Below are positions 57,856 through 64,000 of a stretch of 64,000 nucleotides of DNA, one piece after another. The stretch's first letter is position 1, and each line of letters begins with the position of its first letter. The stretch is taken from NCBI RefSeq assembly GCF_000382225.1, contig NZ_KB907805.1:1-64000 (forward strand). Direction: 5' to 3'. Under the pieces are notes generated by a model. That model saw only the letters and a list, made by a program, of their open reading frames with translations. It searched no databases and had not been told where the DNA came from. Origin of the DNA: Hymenobacter aerophilus DSM 13606. Its GTDB lineage: Bacteria; Bacteroidota; Bacteroidia; Cytophagales; Hymenobacteraceae. Made by a program: the position numbers and the translations under genes.

Positions 57856-59286
57856 TTATTCCACCAGCGCCGAACTATCGGCCTGGGAGTTGGCGGCGGC
57901 TAGCCGGGCAGCCTGCTTGGCCAGCTTTTTCTTGCGCCAGGGCGCGTCTTGCTCCCAGTCGCCGGCCATCAGGCAGCCGTAGGGCCGGATTTCGTCCACG
58001 ATGGTGGCCAGGTCGAAGTCCACGATTTGCTGCTGCACCTGCTCGGCGTTTTTGTAGGCGCTGGGCAGCTCCGAAATGTCAATCTGGTTGAAGAAGAAGC
58101 GGGCATCAATGCCCTGGGTTTCCTCGGCGAAGAGTTCCTCCTTGGTCTGGCCCAGCTTGCTGCGCTTGTGGCCGGTGCGGCTCAGGTTGCGGCCGGCCCC
58201 GTGGGGCGCGAAACCCAGGTTGGTTTCGGTGGTCGAGCCCTCCACGATGAGGATGGGCTGGGCCATGTTGAGCGGGATGATGCGCGGGCCGGTAATGTCG
58301 GGCATGAACTTGGGGTCCATGGGGGTGGCGCCCTTGGCGTGGTAGTACAGCTCGTCGTCGCGGAATACGAAGTTGTGCTCGTTCCAGTAGCGCTGCTGCA
58401 CCGTGGCGCCTAACTCGGCCACCACGGCCTCGTGCAGGCAGAGGTGGTTTTGCTTGGTCCACTTGCGGATGGTTTGCAGCGCGGCCCAGTACCGCTGCCC
58501 CTCCTCCGACTCGGCGGGAATCCAGGCGTTGTGGGGGTCGGTTTCGGGCGAAATGGCCTTGCGGAAGTTTTCGGCCACCTTCATGCCCTGCTTATAGAGC
58601 AGCGCCCCCGGCCCGCGCGAGCCGTGGTGGGTGACGAGCACGGTGTCGCCGGTGTTGCGCGATACGCCCACGTATAGGAAGTGGTTGCCATCGCCCTGGG
58701 TGCCCAGGTGCTCGCGGGCCATGCTCAGGCTGCGCCGGGAGTTGAGGTAGGAATTGTCACGGAATTCGGCCTCGATTTCGGCGGGCAGCGCGAACTGCCG
58801 GCCTTCGGGCCGGCCGCCGGGCCCGAAGTGCGTCAGCTGCTGGGCCACATCCAGCACCTGCTTGGGGTCGGCTTGGCCGAGGTTGGTCAGCAGCACCGAG
58901 CAGCAGATATCGGCCGAGTGCATGCCGGGATGGATGGCGTTGCGGGCCACCACGATGCCGCCCACCGGAATGGTGCCCAGCGGACCGGCCGGGCAGGCAT
59001 CGGGCATGATGGCGCCCGCTACCACCGTGGGCGTGCGCATCAGCCGCTGCATCGACTGCCGCACATAATCGATGTTGGCCTGCTCAATGGGCGTGTCGGC
59101 GCTGATATTCTCGTGAAACGGCACCGGTTGCGCCAGCAGCGGAATAGTGGGCGCAGGCTTCACAGTATCGAGGTAAGCCTCCAGGGCCTCGCCTTCCAGT
59201 TCGTGGGCGTTGATGTGCTCCAGCGCTTCCTTGAACCACTTGCCCGGGGGTAATCCTCTATCCAGTAAATTTTTGCCCGTTATCAT
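57856..59286 (-). CDS. RtcB-family RNA ligase-like protein
   Basis: A 476-residue protein with the RtcB fold. Metal-binding blocks are visible: HPGMHSADICCS, GDGNHFLYVG and the HGSRGPGALLYKQG segment. The histidine that becomes guanylylated in RtcB would be in APHGAGRNLSRT. RtcB joins 2',3'-cyclic phosphate or 3'-phosphate ends to 5'-OH RNA. No RtcA, archease or tRNA-splicing gene is adjacent, so a repair role is more likely. ATG 59286 is preferred over TTG 59325. Confidence 0.88.
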   Translation of the reverse strand: MITGKNLLDRGLPPGKWFKEALEHINAHELEGEALEAYLDTVKPAPTIPLLAQPVPFHENISADTPIEQANIDYVRQSMQRLMRTPTVVAGAIMPDACPAGPLGTIPVGGIVVARNAIHPGMHSADICCSVLLTNLGQADPKQVLDVAQQLTHFGPGGRPEGRQFALPAEIEAEFRDNSYLNSRRSLSMAREHLGTQGDGNHFLYVGVSRNTGDTVLVTHHGSRGPGALLYKQGMKVAENFRKAISPETDPHNAWIPAESEEGQRYWAALQTIRKWTKQNHLCLHEAVVAELGATVQQRYWNEHNFVFRDDELYYHAKGATPMDPKFMPDITGPRIIPLNMAQPILIVEGSTTETNLGFAPHGAGRNLSRTGHKRSKLGQTKEELFAEETQGIDARFFFNQIDISELPSAYKNAEQVQQQIVDFDLATIVDEIRPYGCLMAGDWEQDAPWRKKKLAKQAARLAAANSQADSSALVE

Positions 59287-59457
59287 CTGCTTGTAGTAAT
59301 GGATTGCTATACGTTCAATTGGCAAGAAAACGAATTAAAGCATAACCAGCGCCTGTTCTGGGCGGGCTAGGCCGGCGGCAGGAACCGCTGGGCCGAACTT
59401 TCCCGGTTCTCCGTTACTTTGTTTTGGTGGCGCCCCTGCCCTGCTTCAACTGCTGCT

Positions 59458-60129
59458 ATGCCCAAGCAACTTCTCCTGATTTTCCTGCTGCTCTTCTCGC
59501 TCACGGCCGCCGCGCCGGTGGCCCCGGCCCCCAGCTTCCGCATCGCCAAGCTGCACTACGGCGGCGGCGGCGACTGGTACGCCAACAAAACCAGCCTGCC
59601 CAACCTCATCCGCTTCTGCAACCAGACGCTGGGCACCAACATTGCGCCCGCCGAGGCCACCGTGGAGCTCGATTCGCCCGAGCTGCTCACCTACCCCTTC
59701 GTACACCTGACCGGCCACGGCAACGTCACGTTCTCCGACACCGACGCCCGCAACCTGCGCCGCTACCTTATTGGGGGCGGCTTTCTGCACATTGATGATA
59801 ATTACGGGCTCGACAAGTTTATCCGGCCCGAGATGAAGAAGGTGTTTCCCGATCTGGAGTTCGTGGAGTTGCCCTTCACCCACCCCATCTACCACCAGAA
59901 ATTCCAGTTCCCGCGGGGCCTGCCCAAAATCCATGAGCACGACGGCCAGCGCCCCCAGGGCTTCGGGATGCTCTACAAGGGCCGGCTGGTGTGCTTCTAC
60001 AGCTTCGAGTGCGACCTGGGCAACGGCTGGGAAGACCTGGGCACCTACCCCGAAGACACCCCCGCCACCCACGAAGCCGCCCTCAAAATGGGCGCCAACC
60101 TGGTTGCCTACGCCCTCACGCAGGACTAG
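59458..60129 (+). CDS. DUF4159 domain-containing secreted protein
   Basis: A 223-residue protein with a signal peptide (MPKQLLLIFLLLFSLTAAAPVAPA). The mature part (FRIAKLHYGGGGDWYANKTSLPNLIRF; YPFVHLTGHGNVTFSD; GGFLHIDDNYGLDKFIRPEMKKVFP) is the DUF4159 domain, a glutamine-amidotransferase-like fold common in Bacteroidota, often next to gliding- or moxR-type genes. The stop TAG at 60127 is part of a mirrored repeat arm. Its function is unknown. Confidence 0.87.
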   Translation: MPKQLLLIFLLLFSLTAAAPVAPAPSFRIAKLHYGGGGDWYANKTSLPNLIRFCNQTLGTNIAPAEATVELDSPELLTYPFVHLTGHGNVTFSDTDARNLRRYLIGGGFLHIDDNYGLDKFIRPEMKKVFPDLEFVELPFTHPIYHQKFQFPRGLPKIHEHDGQRPQGFGMLYKGRLVCFYSFECDLGNGWEDLGTYPEDTPATHEAALKMGANLVAYALTQD

Positions 60130-60253
60130 CGGTGAGATGGTGAGGTGGTGAGGTGGTGAGTTTGATGTTTAAAAGCCCTGATTGCGCCGCTTGTGCAATC
60201 AGGGCTTTTAAACGTCAAACTCACCATTTCACCATTTCACCAAATCACCGCTA
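60126..60253. repeat. Mirrored repeat whose ends are the stop codons of two convergent genes
   Basis: The left arm begins CTAGCGGTGAGATGGTGAGG at 60126 and the right arm ends CACCAAATCACCGCTAG at 60253. Both the TAG stop of the DUF4159 gene and the stop of the convergent 60251 gene lie in the arms. The inner AAAAGCCCTGATTGC/GCAATCAGGGCTTTT is a perfect terminator-like hairpin. It is the same family as 41119-41230. Confidence 0.92.
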
Positions 60254-60883
60254 GTACCGCCGCTGGAAAATCTCGCTTAGTACGAAGGCGGCGCGAATGT
60301 CGGCGGGGTTTTGTAGCAGCTCGTTGACGGTGCGGCGGGTTTGTTTGGGCGAAATTTTCTTCTGGCTCCAGAAATCTTCCTGGCCGTGTTGGGTGCTGGT
60401 ACGGGGCAGGGCCGAGCCGCGGCGCAAAGCCCGCTTGGGCGCTTCGAGCGAGCGGGCCTCGGCCGTGGGTAGCTCCTGGGAGTACAGCTCGACTTCGGTT
60501 TTCTCGGGACGGGCAAAGCGGCCGACGGGCTCGGGGCGGTCGGGTATGGGTTGCGGCTCGTTGCGTTGCTCCTCATCCCACTGCTGCTGGCGCTGCTCCC
60601 ACTCGCGGGGCGGGTTGCGCTCGGCCAATGGCGGCGCTGGCGGGACGGGCGCCTGCGACTGCTGGTTCTGGCGCTGCATCTGGGCCAGCAGCTCCTCAAA
60701 CGACACGGCGGGTACCGGCGGGGCAGGCCGGGGGGCCGCGGCGCTGCCGGGCGGGCGCGGGCCCTCGGCCTGCTGCGCGCGCTGCTGGGCTTCCTTGGCC
60801 TTCTCGGCCACTTTCTGCACCATCCGCCAGATAAAGAAGACTACCGCTCCTATTATCCAGATAAGTCCTTTAAAGTCTTCCAT
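60251..60883 (-). CDS. Hypothetical membrane-anchored coiled-coil protein
   Basis: A 210-residue protein with one N-terminal membrane helix (LIWIIGAVVFFIWRMV). A coiled-coil and Gln/Pro-rich segment follows (KAKEAQQRAQQAEG, LLAQMQRQNQQSQA), and a conserved C-terminal motif ends DIRAAFVLSEIFQRRY. The C-terminal motif is, to my knowledge, recurrent in Bacteroidota proteins of unknown function. ATG 60883 is used; a longer frame upstream belongs to the acyltransferase gene in another frame. It is probably in one operon with that acyltransferase, 75 bases upstream. Confidence 0.75.
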   Translation of the reverse strand: MEDFKGLIWIIGAVVFFIWRMVQKVAEKAKEAQQRAQQAEGPRPPGSAAAPRPAPPVPAVSFEELLAQMQRQNQQSQAPVPPAPPLAERNPPREWEQRQQQWDEEQRNEPQPIPDRPEPVGRFARPEKTEVELYSQELPTAEARSLEAPKRALRRGSALPRTSTQHGQEDFWSQKKISPKQTRRTVNELLQNPADIRAAFVLSEIFQRRY

Positions 60884-60957
60884 GCGAGAAATGTAAGGTT
60901 CGCGGGGCCACGGCAGAAAGCGGCTGCTTGCGCCACGACACTGTGCCAGCGGCCACC

Positions 60958-61527
60958 CTAACGTACGCCTTTTTCGGGGAAGCGGCCCGCTTTGGTGCGG
61001 TAGAAGGCCTTGATTTCCTCCACGTCCTTCTCGTAGTCGCCGGTGGGCCAGAACGCGGGGCCCACGCCGGCTTCCTTGTTTTTGTAGTCGAGGTAGCCGA
61101 GCAGAATGGGCACGCCCGCCCCCACGGCGGCGTGGTAAAAGCCCTTGCGCCACTTGGGCTGGTAGCTGCGGGTGCCTTCCGGGGTGATGAGGATAACCAG
61201 TTCGTCGCGCTGCTTGAACAGCTGCACCATGCCATCGACGAGGCTGTTGTTGCGGCTGCGGTCGACGGCCAGGCCGCCCAGGCTGCGCACCAGCGCGCCG
61301 AGCACCGGAATGGTGGTCCACTCCTTTTTGATGGTCACTTTCACGTCGACATCCATCAGAAAGAAGGCGGCCCGGGCGTACATGAAGTCCCAGTTGCTGG
61401 TGTGCGGGGCGGCAATCATCATGGCGTGCTTGATGTTGGGCGGCACCACCGAGCCCAGCTTCCAGCCGGTAATCCAGAACCAGAACTTCGAAAACAGATA
61501 CCAGAAAGTAGAAGTCCGACGCGCCAT
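60958..61527 (-). CDS. 1-acyl-sn-glycerol-3-phosphate acyltransferase family protein
   Basis: A 189-residue PlsC-like acyltransferase. The catalytic HX4D is in APHTSNWDFMYA (H-T-S-N-W-D). The later ITPEGTRSYQPKWRKGFYHAA holds the EGTR phosphate-binding block. It is short and near-soluble, with an N-terminal hydrophobic segment. Similar proteins acylate glycerophosphates or ornithine-type lipids. ATG 61527 (MARRTSTFWYLF) is chosen; the extension above overlaps the patatin gene spacer. Confidence 0.87.
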   Translation of the reverse strand: MARRTSTFWYLFSKFWFWITGWKLGSVVPPNIKHAMMIAAPHTSNWDFMYARAAFFLMDVDVKVTIKKEWTTIPVLGALVRSLGGLAVDRSRNNSLVDGMVQLFKQRDELVILITPEGTRSYQPKWRKGFYHAAVGAGVPILLGYLDYKNKEAGVGPAFWPTGDYEKDVEEIKAFYRTKAGRFPEKGVR

Positions 61528-61621
61528 AAGCGAAAACAGGAAAAACAGAAAGTACGATGCCGCCCGCGGGCTACCGGCATTCAAAGCTAGCGGATTTGCC
61601 GCGGCGAAGCAGCAATGGCGC

Positions 61622-62449
61622 CTAACTACCCGCTGTGCGGGTAGCGGGCGTTGGCTGGCCGGGTAGCTCGTTTTCGAGCAGCGCCACCAGCTGCGGGGCC
61701 TGCGCCAGGGTGTAGCGGTAGCCAATGTCGAATATTTCGGCGGCTTGCCGGAAGCTCATGGTGCGGTAGGGCCGCAGCTCGGGCGGCTCCAGCAGCAGGT
61801 GGCAGCGCTGCTTGCTGAGCACCGTGTTGCCGGCAATGGCCAGGTTGAGCGTACGCTCGACCAGCCCGCGCATATTGGTCACCTGCGCGGCCGGGTTGGG
61901 CGGGTTGCAGTGCACGCCCACCACGCGCAGGCCCGGGTGCTCAGCCGCCAGCAGCGCCTCCACGGGCAGGTTGTTCAGCAAGCCGCCATCTACCAGCTGC
62001 CGCCCCTGGTACTGCACCGGCCGGTACAGAATGGGCACAGCCGACGAGGCCAGCAGCGGCGGCACCAGCGGCCCGCTCGAAAACCGCACCGACTCGCCCG
62101 CCTCAATATCGGTAGCCACCAGCGTAACGGGCAACCGCAGCTGCTCGAAGGTGGCCCCCGCGCCCAGGTGTTGCTCGAACAGCCGCCCCACCGCGTCCAT
62201 GTGCAGCAGGCCATAGCGGCTGAGCGCCACCCGCGTCAGGCGCGGAATGCTGACGCCCTGCAGCAGCTGCATAATCTCGCGCGGCGGCACCCCGGCGGCG
62301 TAAAACGTAGCCGCAATGGCCCCCGACGACACGCCCGCCAGCCGCCCTATCGGCAAGGCCAGCTCATCGAGCGCCGCCAGTACGCCCAGGTGCGCAATGC
62401 CCCGCGCCCCGCCCCCGGAAAGCGCTAAACCAAGGACATTTTGCGGCAT
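61622..62449 (-). CDS. Patatin-like phospholipase
   Basis: A 275-residue lipolytic enzyme of the patatin/RssA family. The oxyanion hole is SGGGARG (11-17), the nucleophile elbow is GVSSG with Ser41, and the catalytic Asp is D154 in VDGGLLNN. It hydrolyses lipid acyl chains, probably cytoplasmic or membrane-surface. It is short, with no beta-barrel domain, so it is unlike the outer-membrane patatins. It is on the same strand as the acyltransferase 95 bases further, and the two may share a transcript. Confidence 0.93.
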   Translation of the reverse strand: MPQNVLGLALSGGGARGIAHLGVLAALDELALPIGRLAGVSSGAIAATFYAAGVPPREIMQLLQGVSIPRLTRVALSRYGLLHMDAVGRLFEQHLGAGATFEQLRLPVTLVATDIEAGESVRFSSGPLVPPLLASSAVPILYRPVQYQGRQLVDGGLLNNLPVEALLAAEHPGLRVVGVHCNPPNPAAQVTNMRGLVERTLNLAIAGNTVLSKQRCHLLLEPPELRPYRTMSFRQAAEIFDIGYRYTLAQAPQLVALLENELPGQPTPATRTAGS

Positions 62450-62472
62450 GGAATGGTGGAAAACTGGAAGTA

Positions 62473-62574
62473 GAACGTCATTCAGAGCGCAGCGAAGAAT
62501 CTCGCGTGCTGGTGTTAGATTACCATTGCAATGTTGGCCCGCGAGATTCTTCGCTGCGCTCTGGATGACGTTCT
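62473..62574. repeat. CATTCnGAGCG hairpin, fourth copy
   Basis: The arms at 62473-62508 (AACGTCATTCAGAGCGCAGCGAAGAATCTCGCG) and 62538-62574 (the complement, with CTGGATGACGTT) face each other. It belongs with the inner hairpins at 2813 and 7816. It lies between two same-strand genes and so also falls before the patatin gene. Confidence 0.88.
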
Positions 62575-62604
62575 TTTCTCTTACCTATACTCTGTCCAGA
62601 TTCC

Positions 62605-63453
62605 CTACAATTCATCCAGCCGGAACCGCTCGGCTACTTTGATGCCGCGCTCGGTTTGCTCGACCGTGATGCACTCGGTCTGGTGGTCGTGTTCCAGCAC
62701 CAGCACCCAGTTTTCGGCGGCGGCCTGCTCAAGGATGCGGGCTTTTTCGTCCATCGTTACCAGCGGGCGCACGTCGTAGCTCATCACGTAGGGCAGGCCC
62801 ACGTGGTGGGCGCTGGGCAGCAGGTCGGCGGCAAAAACCAGCGTGCGGTCTTTGTAAGCCAGCTGCGGCAGCATCATTTTCTCGGTGTGGCCATCCACGA
62901 AAAGCAGGTCCCGGAGGCTGCCAAGCTCTTGCGGGACGCCGGCCTGCGGGTCGATGAAGCGCAGCTGGCCGCTTTCCTGAATGGGCAGGATGTTCTCCTT
63001 CAGAAAGCTGGCTTTCTCGCGCGGGTTGGGGTGGGTGGCCCAGTTCCAGTGGTCCTCGTTGCTCCAGTAGGTGGCGTTGGGGAAAGCGGCCTGCAAGTGG
63101 CCGCCGGCGGTGCGCACCACGGCCCCGCCGCAGTGGTCGAAGTGCAGGTGCGTGAGCAGCACGTCGGTGATATCGGCGGCGGTGTAGCCGTGGCGGCGCA
63201 ACGACTTTTCGAGCGTGTCGTCGCCGTGCAGGTAGAAGTGGCCGCGAAACTTCTCGTCCTGCTTATCGCCGATGCCGGTGTCGATGAGCAGCAGCCGGCC
63301 CGCATATTCCACCAGCAGGCAACGCAGGGCCCAAGTGCACATGTTGTGGTCGTCGGCCGGGTTGAGCTTCTGCCACATGCTTTTGGGCACGACCCCAAAC
63401 ATGGCCCCGCCATCGAGTTTAAACAAGCCGGTATCGAGGGTATGAACAGTCAT
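62605..63453 (-). CDS. MBL-fold metallo-hydrolase
   Basis: A 282-residue metallo-beta-lactamase-fold hydrolase. The HxHxDH motif is THLHFDHCGG, the second metal His is in VDGHTEKMM (G-H-T), and further His residues lie in LLPSAHH. It resembles the N-acyl-homoserine-lactonase/quorum-quenching-like group, but in Bacteroidota such proteins are general hydrolases and the substrate is unknown. The start MTVHTLDTGLFKLDGGAMFG is well placed, and the repeat beginning at 63458 follows directly upstream. Confidence 0.88.
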   Translation of the reverse strand: MTVHTLDTGLFKLDGGAMFGVVPKSMWQKLNPADDHNMCTWALRCLLVEYAGRLLLIDTGIGDKQDEKFRGHFYLHGDDTLEKSLRRHGYTAADITDVLLTHLHFDHCGGAVVRTAGGHLQAAFPNATYWSNEDHWNWATHPNPREKASFLKENILPIQESGQLRFIDPQAGVPQELGSLRDLLFVDGHTEKMMLPQLAYKDRTLVFAADLLPSAHHVGLPYVMSYDVRPLVTMDEKARILEQAAAENWVLVLEHDHQTECITVEQTERGIKVAERFRLDEL

Positions 63454-63457
63454 ATTT

Positions 63458-63571
63458 GTAAGCGGTTAGCTTGTGGCTGATAGCTGTTAGCTTTTTTCGT
63501 CTGACATTAGCTGACAGTACTTCCGCTTCGTGGGAGCTATCAGCTAGCAGCTTTAAGCTAACAGCTTGACA
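63458..63571. repeat. Mirrored repeat: AGCTnnTAGC units before accA
   Basis: Units such as GGTTAGCTTGTGGCTGATAGCTGTTAGC (left) and GAGCTATCAGCTAGCAGCTTTAAGC (right) face each other. The right part matches the segment within ispG at 27 of 29 bases. It fills the spacer between the MBL gene start and the accA stop. Confidence 0.88.
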
Positions 63572-63576
63572 AATAC

Positions 63577-64000
63577 TTATTCCAGCACCACGCCCATATC
63601 GGAGAACTTGTCGATGCGCTGGCTGATGCGGTCTGCGGGCGAGAGGGCGTCGAGTTCGGCCAGCGTGCGCAGGATGGTATTTTTCAGGGTTTCAATCATG
63701 GCGGGCGCGTCGGTGTGGGCGCCGCCCAGGGGCTCGGCCACGATGCCATCGACGAGCTTGTTGCCCAGCATGTCGGTGGCCGTGAGCTTGAGGGCCTCGG
63801 CGGCCTGCTCCTTGTAATCCCAGGAGCGCCACAGAATGCTGCTGCACGATTCGGGCGAAATCACCGAGTACCAGGTGTTTTCCAGCATCAGCACCCGGTC
63901 GCCGATGGCAATGCCCAGGGCCCCGCCCGAAGCGCCTTCGCCGATGATGACGCAGATAACGGGCACTTTGAGCAGGAACATTTCGCGCAGGTTGCGGGCA
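63577..64000 (-). CDS. accA: Acetyl-CoA carboxylase carboxyltransferase alpha subunit, C-terminal part
   Basis: The C-terminal 140 or so residues of AccA; the N-terminal part lies beyond the window. AccA with AccD transfers carboxyl from biotin to acetyl-CoA, the first step of fatty-acid synthesis. The segments [33 protein letters not shown] and [20 protein letters not shown] are classical AccA sequence. The end [22 protein letters not shown] is also typical. The TAA stop lies at 63577. Confidence 0.95.
   Translation of the reverse strand, partial: ARNLREMFLLKVPVICVIIGEGASGGALGIAIGDRVLMLENTWYSVISPESCSSILWRSWDYKEQAAEALKLTATDMLGNKLVDGIVAEPLGGAHTDAPAMIETLKNTILRTLAELDALSPADRISQRIDKFSDMGVVLE

Overview
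The window is about 64 kb of GC-rich chromosome from a member of the Bacteroidota, most likely the Cytophagales and probably Hymenobacter or a close relative. This placement is an inference. It rests on a type III glutamine synthetase, a Bacteroidota-type IspG with a large insert domain, a Porin_10-like outer-membrane protein, DUF4159, DUF4918 and DUF6428 family proteins, the block miaB - sigma-54 activator - lptE - secG - groES - groEL, -7 promoter boxes of the form TAnnTTTG, and few Shine-Dalgarno sequences. Almost everything is core or housekeeping content. There is no prophage, CRISPR array, biosynthetic cluster, rRNA or tRNA.

Layout. 1-0.7 kb: the end of an IS1-like element abutting a lipoprotein that seems to have lost its signal peptide. 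0.7-9.5 kb: AcpH-like phosphodiesterase, FMN-binding stress protein, a lone CrtA-type carotenoid oxygenase, SWIM protein, leuS, HNH nuclease and a YjbR protein. 9.5-18.5 kb: acyl-CoA synthetase, two small NAD(P)-binding proteins, a HicBA pair, ispG, a quinone oxidoreductase and small unknowns. 18.6-28.3 kb: glnN, a membrane sulfatase, an AT-rich orphan gene, mtaB, an ArsR-DUF6428 pair, an XRE-like protein and a MacB-type permease. 28.5-36.1 kb: secreted and unknown proteins, miaE, a porin, lpxK and a SMUG2-like glycosylase. 36.2-41.1 kb: nif3, a CT398-like zinc-ribbon protein, a TPR protein and pabB. 41.3-49.5 kb: miaB, an inserted four-helix-bundle gene, the sigma-54 activator, lptE, an Ala/Pro/Glu-rich protein, secG and groESL. 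49.5-64 kb: an aldo/keto reductase, a peptide transporter, pckA, S1/P1 nuclease, an SDR, rsmE, an RtcB homologue, a DUF4159 protein, an acyltransferase, a patatin, an MBL hydrolase and the 3' part of accA.

The most unusual property is a dense population of mirrored repeats. At least seven sequence families share one architecture: arms made of short tandem units facing each other, often nested around an inner hairpin, and mostly in spacers. The arms enter reading frames. They encode about 43 internal residues of IspG, the signal peptide of a TPR protein, the signal peptide of LptE, the last residues or stop codons of CrtA, PabB, MiaB and others, and possibly the start of lpxK. Two genes, the four-helix-bundle protein and the aldo/keto reductase, are each bracketed by matching inverted arms and look like cassettes. 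This resembles in principle the Rickettsia palindromic elements that insert in frame into proteins, but the sequences are different.

Limits: functions come from reading protein sequences by eye, with no database search. Start codons are uncertain wherever GTG or TTG starts are named.
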